Shown: positions 1 through 7,108 of the stretch, one piece after another
How positions within the stretch are numbered: position 1 is the first letter of the stretch
Layout of the letters: each line of letters begins with the position of its first letter
From: Gammaproteobacteria bacterium
GTDB taxonomy: Bacteria > Pseudomonadota > Gammaproteobacteria > WOZS01
Direction of reading: 5' to 3'
Assembly (NCBI GenBank): GCA_011620135.1
Contig: WOZS01000036.1
Coordinates: 27,122-70,282, forward strand
DNA: 43,161 nt
The notes under the pieces: generated by a model
Told to the model about the DNA's origin: nothing
The model's input: only the letters and a program-made list of their open reading frames with translations
Databases searched by the model: none
Program-made: the position numbers and the translations under genes

Positions 1-536
1 CAGCCGGGCTGGCCCAGGCGTGGCAGCCTCCCGCAGCTGACACGGTGGCCGGCATGTTGCCACCTGCCCCGGCAGGCTATGAGGTCCAGGTTATGCCTAT
101 GGGGCTTCCGGGGATCATCATGGTTGAAGCGGCCTATACGGCTCCAGGCAGCAATGATACCATGAATATTACGATTACAGGGGTGATGGGCCCTTTCGAT
201 GAGTCGCCTGGGTCAGATGAACCGCTGCCACCTGAGCCACCTGAGCCACCTGGGACAGGGGAACCGCTGCCACCTTCTTGCGCGCCTGATGATTATCCCA
301 TTAGCCAAGGGCAGCGCCAGGGATTCCAGGAAACGCGCATGGCCATGGCGGATTCCTGCACTCCTGAACATATTATCTATTTCATAGATATACCTTTCCA
401 TGAGGGGAACGATTATCTCTATGGGATCTCTGCCATGCGTGAAGCAGCACCCCCTTTCCGTGCCGAGGAGTTCCAGCCGCTCGATGCCTTGCTGGACCAG
501 ATCGACCTGCCGGCACTGGCGGCGCTGGGTGGCTGA
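1..536 (+). CDS. Secreted proline-rich protein, 3' part only (unknown function)
   Basis: The reading frame is open from the left edge (first full codon at base 3), so the gene starts outside the window. The first visible residues, AGLAQAWQPP, look like the end of a signal peptide with an A-Q-A cleavage site, which suggests export. The mature part has a beta-rich stretch, then a low-complexity linker (PLPPEPPEPPGTGEPLPP) encoded by short DNA repeats, then a C-terminal segment with no motif I recognise. An internal GTG at 45 and ATG at 54 exist, but the frame continues upstream of both and the signal-like residues argue against them. argB follows 43 bases after the stop. I do not recognise the family. 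Confidence 0.6.
   Translation, partial: AGLAQAWQPPAADTVAGMLPPAPAGYEVQVMPMGLPGIIMVEAAYTAPGSNDTMNITITGVMGPFDESPGSDEPLPPEPPEPPGTGEPLPPSCAPDDYPISQGQRQGFQETRMAMADSCTPEHIIYFIDIPFHEGNDYLYGISAMREAAPPFRAEEFQPLDALLDQIDLPALAALGG
219..275 (+). repeat. Short direct repeats encoding the Pro/Glu linker
   Basis: The 15-mer GAACCGCTGCCACCT occurs at 219-233 and again at 261-275. Between them the 9-mer GAGCCACCT occurs twice in tandem (234-242, 243-251). All are in frame and encode PLPP and EPP units of the proline-rich linker, so the linker length could vary by slippage between strains. Confidence 0.85.
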
Positions 537-579
537 GCGCCATGCTGCCATTGCATAGCAGGACCGGCCCATCATCCTG

Positions 580-1329
580 GTGAAGCTGGGCGGCCGGCTG
601 TTGCCGGCCGATGGCATCGCCGCACGGCTGGCTCCGTGGCGCCATGATGGCTTGGTGGTGGTCCATGGCGGCGGCGCACAGATCGGTGACTATCTGCAGC
701 GCCTGGGCCATGGGCCCAGCCGCTTCGTGGATGGCCTGCGGGTGACCACAGAGACCACCATGCCGGTGGTGGCCATGGTGCTGGCCGGTCTGCTCAACCC
801 GGCGCTGGTGCTGGCCTGTGCCCAGGCCGGCATGGCGGCGGTGGGCCTGACCGGCGTGGATGGCGCCCTGCTGACAGCCCATGCCCAGCAGGGGCTCGAT
901 GGCCTGCCCATGGAGCGCACAGGTGGCGTGCAGGCGGTTCATCCCGCGCTGTTGCAGCAGCTGGTGACCGCAGGCTATGTGCCGGTGGTGGCCCCCATTG
1001 CCCGTGGCCCCGCCGGGCTTTACAACATCAATGCCGATGAGGCGGCCGCGGCGCTGGCCGGTGCCCTGCGGGTGCGCCTGGCGGTATTGCTCACCGATAC
1101 GCCGGGCGTGCTGGATGAGCAACACGCCACCATCGCCTCCCTGGATGCCCATGGCGTAGAGGCGCTGTTGGCAAGCGGCATCGCCCGGGGCGGCATGGTG
1201 CCCAAGCTGCGCGCTGCCCTGGCCGCGCTGGCGGCGGGCTGCGAGGAGGTGGTCATCGCCGCAGAAGACGCCCTGGAGGCCGCCTTGCGGGGAGAAAATG
1301 GCCAGTTGACACGATTGCGCCTCTCATAG
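580..1329 (+). CDS. argB: Acetylglutamate kinase
   Basis: ArgB phosphorylates N-acetyl-L-glutamate with ATP in arginine biosynthesis (cytoplasmic, amino-acid kinase fold). Visible signatures in order are VKLGG (phosphate-binding Lys), HGGGAQI, the FVDGLRVT substrate loop, TGVDG, YNINADEAA (substrate Asn), LLTDTPGVLD and GGMVPKL (catalytic Lys). At 249 residues it is at the short end of the family and lacks the N-terminal helix of arginine-inhibited forms, so tight feedback inhibition is less likely (inference). The start is uncertain. GTG 580 is the only ATG/GTG/TTG before the first motif in this frame, but it removes most of strand beta-1 (IILVK). ATC 571 and CTG 577 lie behind an AGGA at 560. 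ATG 542 would give a normal N-terminus if one C were added to the CCC run at 568-570. Confidence 0.88.
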   Translation: MKLGGRLLPADGIAARLAPWRHDGLVVVHGGGAQIGDYLQRLGHGPSRFVDGLRVTTETTMPVVAMVLAGLLNPALVLACAQAGMAAVGLTGVDGALLTAHAQQGLDGLPMERTGGVQAVHPALLQQLVTAGYVPVVAPIARGPAGLYNINADEAAAALAGALRVRLAVLLTDTPGVLDEQHATIASLDAHGVEALLASGIARGGMVPKLRAALAALAAGCEEVVIAAEDALEAALRGENGQLTRLRLS

Positions 1330-1482
1330 CAGGTGGCGCAGCTGGCCATTTCTGGCAATCGCTGGTTTACCGATCTTGCCCACACTTGCCCACTGCAAGC
1401 GCTTGGCCATGGTTAGGCATGTCAATGGGCCTGTGCCGATGACAGCGCGGTCTGCTGCAATTGGCAGCGCCTGCTTCCCAGG

Positions 1483-1525
1483 CCACAGCCTGATCGTCAA
1501 GAGCGGCAGAGGCTGCAGGCTGTGG
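1483..1525. terminator. Inverted repeat between convergent argB and nrdB
   Basis: CCACAGCCT at 1483-1491 is the exact complement of AGGCTGTGG at 1517-1525, a 9-bp stem with a 25-base loop. It sits in the 207-bp gap between two genes that end facing each other. There is no T tract on either side and the loop is long, so a terminator role is only an inference. No gene is visible in this gap. Confidence 0.3.
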
Positions 1526-1536
1526 TTCTGGGGTGT

Positions 1537-2622
1537 TCAGTCGTCCCAGCTCAAGGCCCCGCCGCTGCGGTAGTCGGTGACCCGGGTCTCGAAGAAGTTT
1601 TTTTCCTTTTTCAGGTCCACAAGCTCGCTCATCCAGGGAAAGGGATTCTCGGCGCCGGCAAAGGGTTCGGGCAGATCGATCTGGCGGCAGCGCCGGTTGG
1701 CGATGAAGCGCAGGTAGGTATCGAACGTGCTGGCGTGCAGGCCGGTCACGGGCTGGGGCATGGTGTCCATGGCATAGGCATACTCCAATTCCCGGGCCTC
1801 GTGGATCATGGCCAACACCTCACTCTGGAAGGTCTCGGTCCACAGCTGGGGGTTCTCGCGCTTGATCTGGTTGATCACCTCGATGCCAAAGTGGAGATGC
1901 ATGGTCTCGTCGCGCAGGATGTACTGGATCTGCTCGGCTGTGCCCATCATCTTGTTGAGCCTGCCGAAGGAGAGCAACTGCACGAAGCCCACGTAGAAGA
2001 ACATGCCCTCGAAAACCACATAAAAGGCGATCAGGTCGCGCAGGAAGCGCTGGTCGGTGGCGGGGGTGCCGGTCTTGAAGAGCGGATCGGTGAGGGATTC
2101 TGTGTAGGCGAGCGACCAGGCGGCCTTGTGGTGCACCGCTGGGACCTCACGGTACATGTTGAACACCTCGGCCTCGTCCATACCCAGGCTCTGGATGATG
2201 TGCTGGTAGCTGTGGGTATGCAAGGCTTCTTCAAAGGCCTGGCGCAGCAGATACTGGCGGCATTCGGGATTGGTGAGGTGGCGATAGACCGCCAGCACCA
2301 GATTGTTGGCCACCAGAGAGTCGGCGGTGGAGAAGAAGCCCAGGGCGCGCTTGATCACCGTGCGCTCGGCCTCGCTCAAGCCGCGCGGGTCGCGCCACAG
2401 GGCCACGTCGGCGGCCATGTTGATCTCCTGGGGCATCCAGTGGTTGGCGCAGGCGTCCAGGTAATGCTCCCATGCCCAGGGATACCTGAAGGGCACCAGT
2501 TGGTTGAGGTCGGCCCGGCAGTTGATGATGCGCTTGTCGTCCACCTGGATGCGCTGGGCACCGAAGGCGATGGGCGCAAGGCCGGTGTTTCTCGGGTCGT
2601 GCTGCTGCATCTGATAAGCCAT
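1537..2622 (-). CDS. nrdB: Ribonucleotide reductase class Ia, beta subunit (NrdB)
   Basis: NrdB holds the di-iron/tyrosyl radical cofactor and passes the radical to NrdA for aerobic deoxynucleotide synthesis. Metal ligands are all present: D101, E132 and H135 in EALHTHSY, then E205, E239 and H242. The radical tyrosine is Y139. The sequence resembles the Pseudomonas/Chlamydia type, but the Tyr and the Asp first ligand mark it as an ordinary class Ia protein, not the Chlamydia Phe-containing Ic form. The C-terminus GGALSWDD is the tail that docks to NrdA. At 361 residues it has normal length. An AGGAGAGA ribosome site lies 6 bases before the ATG. It follows nrdA by 44 bases with no visible promoter, so it is probably co-transcribed. 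Confidence 0.96.
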   Translation of the reverse strand: MAYQMQQHDPRNTGLAPIAFGAQRIQVDDKRIINCRADLNQLVPFRYPWAWEHYLDACANHWMPQEINMAADVALWRDPRGLSEAERTVIKRALGFFSTADSLVANNLVLAVYRHLTNPECRQYLLRQAFEEALHTHSYQHIIQSLGMDEAEVFNMYREVPAVHHKAAWSLAYTESLTDPLFKTGTPATDQRFLRDLIAFYVVFEGMFFYVGFVQLLSFGRLNKMMGTAEQIQYILRDETMHLHFGIEVINQIKRENPQLWTETFQSEVLAMIHEARELEYAYAMDTMPQPVTGLHASTFDTYLRFIANRRCRQIDLPEPFAGAENPFPWMSELVDLKKEKNFFETRVTDYRSGGALSWDD

Positions 2623-2666
2623 GGGATTCTCTCCTGGGGTTGGGTCCGGTCAGGGTATGGTGCGGA

Positions 2667-5465
2667 TTACTGACAGGCCTCGCAGCCTTCGCCCCCCTGG
2701 GCGCTGTCCACATCCGGACGCCGGCAGGCCGGGGCATCGAGATTGAGTGTGCTCTTTTCCACGCTGCTGGCCGCTGTGGTGCGCAGGTAGTAGGTGGTCT
2801 TGAGGCCGCGGCGCCAGGCCAGCATATAGAGCCGCTCCAGTTTGGGGCCGCTGGGGTCGGCCACGTAGAGGTTGAGACTCTGGGCCTGGTCCAGCCATTT
2901 CTGGCGCCGCGAGGCGGCCTCCACCAGCCAGCCCTGGTCCATCTCGAAGGCGGTCAGATACTTGTTCTTGAGCTGTTCGGGGATGCGTTCTATGGGCAGC
3001 ACCGAGCCATCGAAGTACTTGAGGTCGCGCGCCATGGTCTCGTCCCACAGCCCCAAAGCCTTGAGGTCGGTCACCAGATGGGGATTGATCACGGTGAACT
3101 CGCCCGAGAGGTTGGACTTCACGTAGAGGTTGCGGAAGGTGGGCTCGATGCTGGGTGAGACCCCGACAATGTTGGCGATGGTGGCCGTGGGCGCGATGGC
3201 CATGGTGTTGGCGTTGCGCATGCCGCCGCGCACGCGCTGCCGCAGACTTTCCCAGTCCAGGCGGCTGGTGCGGTCCATGGCCAGGTCACCCGGGCGCCGC
3301 TCGGCTTCCAGGAGCTTGATGCTGTCTATGGGCAGGATGCCCTGGCTCCACAAGGAGCCCTTGAAGCTCGGATAGGCGCCGCGCTGGGCAGCGAGATCGC
3401 AGGAGGCCTCGATGGCGGCATGGCTCAAGAGCTCCATGCTGGCATCGGCGAACGCCACCGCCTGCTCACTGGCATAGGGAATATCCAGGGCATAGAGGGC
3501 ATCCTGGAAGCCCATGATGCCAAGCCCCACCGGGCGGTGGCGCAGGTTGGCACGCCGGGCCTGGGGGACCGAGTAGTAGTTGATGTCGATGACGTTGTCC
3601 AGCATGCGCATGGCGACATGGACCGTGCGACGCAGGTGTGCTTCGTCAAGGCGGCCGTCCTGGATGTGGTTGGCGAGATTCACCGAACCCAGGTTGCACA
3701 CCGCGATCTCCTGGTCCGAGGTGTTGAGCGTGATCTCGGTACACAGATTGGAGCTGTGCACCACGCCTGTGTGCCGTTGTGGCGAGCGCAGGTTGCAGGG
3801 GTCCTTGAACGTGAGCCAGGGGTGGCCGGTCTCGAAGAGCATGGCCAGCATCCTGCGCCACAGTGCCACTGCTTCCACCTGCTTGGTGTTCCTGATGAGG
3901 CCTTGGGCGGCCGCGGCCTCTGCTGCCAGATAGGCCTGGCGAAAGGCCTCGCCATAGAGCTCGTGGAGCTCGGGGACCTCGTCGGGCGAAAAGAGCGTCC
4001 AGGTGCCCTTGTCCGCCACGCGCTCCATGAACAGGTCGGGGATCCAGTGGGCGGTGTTCATGTCGTGGGTGCGCCGCCGCTCGTCGCCGGTGCTCTTGCG
4101 CAGCTCCAGGAACTCCTCGATGTCCTTGTGCCAAGTCTCCAGGTAGGCGCACACCGCCCCCTTGCGCTTGCCGCCCTGGTTGACCGCCACGGCGGTGTCG
4201 TTGACCACCTTCAGGAAGGGCACCGTGCCCTGGGAGGCGCCATTGGTGCCACGGATGTGTGCCCCCATGGCACGCACCCTGGTCCAGTCGTTGCCCAGCC
4301 CTCCTGCATACTTGGACAGCAGCGCGTTGTCGCGGATGGCGCCATAAATGCCAGCCAGGTCATCGGGGACGGTGGTGAGATAGCAGCTGGAGAGCTGGGG
4401 GCGCACCGTGCCGGAGTTGAACAGCGTGGGCGTGCTGCTCATGAAGTCGAATGAGCTCAGCAGGCGATAGAAGGCTATGGTCTGGGTCTCGCGCTCCAGC
4501 TCATGGAGGGCAAGCCCCATGGCCACCCGCATCAGAAAGACCTGCGGCAGCTCGTAGCGCACGCCCTGATCATGCAGCAGGTATCTGTCATAGAGGGTCC
4601 TCAGGCCCAGGTAACCGAAGGCAAGGTCGCAACTCGCCATGAGTTCGGCCTCCAGGGGGTCCAGATCGAACTCGCCAAGACGGGGGTCCAGCTGTCCCTG
4701 GGCGATGCCATGGGCCACGGCATGGCGCAGCGCCGCGCCATAGCAGGTTCCCATGCCCAACAGCGTGCCATCCCATTCCACATGCAGCTTGGTGGTGACC
4801 TCGCGGGCCAACTGGCGCAACAACAGGCGGGCGGCCACATGGCTGTAGTTGGGTTCGCGTTCGATGAAGGTGCGCGCCGTCAGGCCCAACACGCCGTCCA
4901 GCTCGTGTTCGCTGATGCCATCGAAGACCGCCGCCTGTGCGGCGCGCGCCAGTTCTCCGGCATGGACATCGCCAAGCCCAGCGCAGGGCTCGGCCAGCAG
5001 GTCCAGCAGCAGGGAGTGGTCCACCGGCAGGCGGCTGGCATCGCGGCGCACCATGTGGGCCGTGGGCCCGGCGGCGGTTGCGGCACGCTGCCGGGCCCGT
5101 TCCTCACGGTAGAGCACATAGGCCCGGGCCACCTTGTGCTCGCCGGCACGCATCAAGGCCAGCTCCACATGGTCCTGGATGTCCTCGATGTGCACCAGGC
5201 CGCCTGTGGGCAGGCGGCGCTCCAGGGCGGCCACCACCTGGGCAGTGAGCGCAGCGACGATCTCCTGGATGCGCGGACTGTCCTGGGCGCCGCTGCCTTC
5301 CAGGGCCACGAAAGCTTTGCGCATAGCGCGGCTGATCTTTTCGGCGTTGAAGGCCACCACGTGGCCGTTGCGGCGCACCACCTGCAAAGTCTGGGCTTGC
5401 GCTACCTGAGGCTGGCCCCCAACCGCGGGGTGCATCTCGATCATCCGTGTTGCCTGTTCTGCCAT
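2667..5465 (-). CDS. nrdA: Ribonucleotide reductase class Ia, alpha subunit (NrdA)
   Basis: NrdA is the catalytic subunit that reduces ribonucleoside diphosphates. At 932 residues it has an N-terminal ATP-cone (roughly 28-125, from VVRRNGHVV to YREERARQRA), so allosteric activity control by ATP/dATP is likely. Catalytic features are the SSCYLTT cysteine, NLCTEI (radical-site Cys and Glu), VCNLGSVNL (second redox Cys), the PTATIANI loop, the Tyr pair in TTYYLRT that relays the radical, and a C-terminal CEACQ that takes electrons from thioredoxin or glutaredoxin. I chose the ATG at 5465 because AGGTGG lies 5 bases upstream; an in-frame start 25 codons earlier has no such site. Expression is probably NrdR-repressed (see 5551-5598). 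Confidence 0.96.
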   Translation of the reverse strand: MAEQATRMIEMHPAVGGQPQVAQAQTLQVVRRNGHVVAFNAEKISRAMRKAFVALEGSGAQDSPRIQEIVAALTAQVVAALERRLPTGGLVHIEDIQDHVELALMRAGEHKVARAYVLYREERARQRAATAAGPTAHMVRRDASRLPVDHSLLLDLLAEPCAGLGDVHAGELARAAQAAVFDGISEHELDGVLGLTARTFIEREPNYSHVAARLLLRQLAREVTTKLHVEWDGTLLGMGTCYGAALRHAVAHGIAQGQLDPRLGEFDLDPLEAELMASCDLAFGYLGLRTLYDRYLLHDQGVRYELPQVFLMRVAMGLALHELERETQTIAFYRLLSSFDFMSSTPTLFNSGTVRPQLSSCYLTTVPDDLAGIYGAIRDNALLSKYAGGLGNDWTRVRAMGAHIRGTNGASQGTVPFLKVVNDTAVAVNQGGKRKGAVCAYLETWHKDIEEFLELRKSTGDERRRTHDMNTAHWIPDLFMERVADKGTWTLFSPDEVPELHELYGEAFRQAYLAAEAAAAQGLIRNTKQVEAVALWRRMLAMLFETGHPWLTFKDPCNLRSPQRHTGVVHSSNLCTEITLNTSDQEIAVCNLGSVNLANHIQDGRLDEAHLRRTVHVAMRMLDNVIDINYYSVPQARRANLRHRPVGLGIMGFQDALYALDIPYASEQAVAFADASMELLSHAAIEASCDLAAQRGAYPSFKGSLWSQGILPIDSIKLLEAERRPGDLAMDRTSRLDWESLRQRVRGGMRNANTMAIAPTATIANIVGVSPSIEPTFRNLYVKSNLSGEFTVINPHLVTDLKALGLWDETMARDLKYFDGSVLPIERIPEQLKNKYLTAFEMDQGWLVEAASRRQKWLDQAQSLNLYVADPSGPKLERLYMLAWRRGLKTTYYLRTTAASSVEKSTLNLDAPACRRPDVDSAQGGEGCEACQ

Positions 5466-5550
5466 CGCGACCACCTGAGATTCCTGAGGGCTGCCTGGGT
5501 GATTGCGGCCGGACGATCGTGGTGATCTGCTCCGAACCACAAGGCTTTGA

Positions 5551-5598
5551 ACACAAGATATTGTGTTTCGTTGATGGAGTCAACACTATATCTTGTGG
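5551..5598 (-). promoter_or_regulatory. nrdA promoter with tandem NrdR boxes
   Basis: Two 16-bp NrdR-type boxes, ACACAAGATATTGTGT (5551-5566) and ACACTATATCTTGTGG (5583-5598), start 32 bp apart, about three helical turns, as NrdR requires. On the minus strand a sigma70-like promoter is interleaved: -35 TTGACT (5578-5583), 17-bp spacer, -10 TATCTT (5555-5560). The upstream box abuts the -35 and the downstream box covers the -10. This predicts NrdR repression of nrdAB. The predicted transcript starts near 5548, about 80 bases before nrdA. nrdR itself is not in the window. Confidence 0.9.
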
Positions 5599-5716
5599 AT
5601 GGAATGAGCAATGACTAACCAGTACGTGCCTGCGGCAGCAGGCAGGGGGAGGTCAGGATGCAAGCCAAAACGGGGCTGCGGGGCAGGGAAATCGGCATCA
5701 ATTGGCGAAATGCGGG

Positions 5717-7108
5717 CTACGTGGCACCGGGCTTGAAGCGCATCACGCCCATGCCACCGCGCATCATGCCCACATAGAGCGAGCTGTCCGGACCTATGGC
5801 CACCGAGACCAGCGAGGCGCCGGGGATGGGGTGGGTCTCCAGGACCGGCACGCCGCCTGGGAATTGATCGGGGCGCGGCCCCAGCACAAGGTAGCTCACG
5901 CCACCAACCAGGCTGGTCATGGTGAACACCACGCCATCGTCCAGCACGGTGATGGGAGAACTGACTGTCTCGCCCCGAGGCAGGCTATATCCGTAACGGC
6001 TGCCGCGCGCGTCATAACCCACCACATCGAGACGACGCGCGCCGCGGCTGGGTACTAACTCGCTGTTCCAGAAGATGACCGTGCCAGTGGCGGTAATGGC
6101 CGGAGAGCCCAGCAGACCAGGGGTGCCCAGGGGGATGGTATCCAGTTCCCGGGGCTTGCAGATGCCGGAGGCCGAACAGGTATCCACAGGAAATCGCAAC
6201 AGGACAGGGCGCGTCATGACGCCATCGCCCAGAGCCATCGTCCCTAGCCTGGAGACAGCAGGGCTCGTGGCCGAGTTTTTCATGGGCAGCCGCCACATGG
6301 GGCTCAACCCGCCATCGTCAAGCAGGCGGATGGCATACAGGGCACCCGGTGTGTCGACGCCACTGCCCATCACGTAGACCATGTCTTCGAAGACAGCCAG
6401 CGTATTCTGAGTGAAGCTGCCATCGAGACCCAGAAGCGTCAGGAGCCCGCCCAAAGCCCCATCACGACGGGGCTGGGGTGTGGGCAGTCCATAATGCGCC
6501 ACCAAATCCAGCACGGCCCGCACCGCCCCATCACGGCCGAGGCGCATGACCCGGCCCATGGTGGTCGCCGTGAGCACATCGCCCTGCGGCGAGAAATGCA
6601 ATCCCAGCGCGGTCTCACCTGGCATAAAGGGCACAAGCCAACGTTGCTGGCCCTCGGGTGTCAGGCTGATCACGCCACGCTGGGAGGTGAAATAGAGCAT
6701 GCCTTGGACATCCACCTCCACAGAACCCTGATGGGCATTGGGATAGGCGTGCTGCCAAAGCACATGGCCATCTTCCGCCGCCAGGGCGGCCAACAACGCC
6801 TGGTCCCCATGGTCCGGGGGCGTGCCGGTCACATAAACCACGTCGGCCGCAGGTGAAAGGGTGACAGGCTGGGCAATGCTCAGTCCAGCCAGGGCGTGCC
6901 ACACCTGCTGCTGATGGCGCAGCAATGGACAAGGCACGGTGCTGTCGTTACGGGCGTTGCCGTGGATGCCTACGAAGGGCAGTGCCGGATAGGGGGCATC
7001 CTGCACGGGACGGCAAGCGGCCTGCGCTGCCTGGGCCAGGGCCCCAATGGCAGCCCAGCCCAGGAAAGCGGCCAGAGTCCGCCCCCACCTCTCAGGCATG
7101 ACGATCAT
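5717..7108 (-). CDS. Secreted PQQ-like beta-propeller protein
   Basis: The 463-residue product starts with a signal peptide (hydrophobic AAFLGWAAIGALAQ ending near AQAA), so it is periplasmic or outer-membrane associated. The rest is a run of propeller-type blades with recurring patterns such as VVYVTGTPP, LYFTSQRGVISL, MVYVMGSGVDT and SLYVGMMRGG. I see no c-type heme motif and no catalytic site, so a PQQ dehydrogenase role is not supported. A Cys pair at DTCSASGIC suggests a disulfide. Its ATG overlaps the metE stop (ATGA, 7105-7108), which implies translational coupling. An alternative start three codons in (7099) would keep the signal peptide. The function is unknown. Confidence 0.75.
   Translation of the reverse strand: MIVMPERWGRTLAAFLGWAAIGALAQAAQAACRPVQDAPYPALPFVGIHGNARNDSTVPCPLLRHQQQVWHALAGLSIAQPVTLSPAADVVYVTGTPPDHGDQALLAALAAEDGHVLWQHAYPNAHQGSVEVDVQGMLYFTSQRGVISLTPEGQQRWLVPFMPGETALGLHFSPQGDVLTATTMGRVMRLGRDGAVRAVLDLVAHYGLPTPQPRRDGALGGLLTLLGLDGSFTQNTLAVFEDMVYVMGSGVDTPGALYAIRLLDDGGLSPMWRLPMKNSATSPAVSRLGTMALGDGVMTRPVLLRFPVDTCSASGICKPRELDTIPLGTPGLLGSPAITATGTVIFWNSELVPSRGARRLDVVGYDARGSRYGYSLPRGETVSSPITVLDDGVVFTMTSLVGGVSYLVLGPRPDQFPGGVPVLETHPIPGASLVSVAIGPDSSLYVGMMRGGMGVMRFKPGAT

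Noticed and set aside
1376-1573. A 65-codon plus-strand frame between argB and nrdB
   Set aside because: It overlaps the 3' end of nrdB, has no ribosome site and no similarity I recognise.
1522-2673. A 383-codon plus-strand frame over nrdB
   Set aside because: It mirrors nrdB exactly and encodes His/Gly/Val-rich sequence with no recognisable domain.
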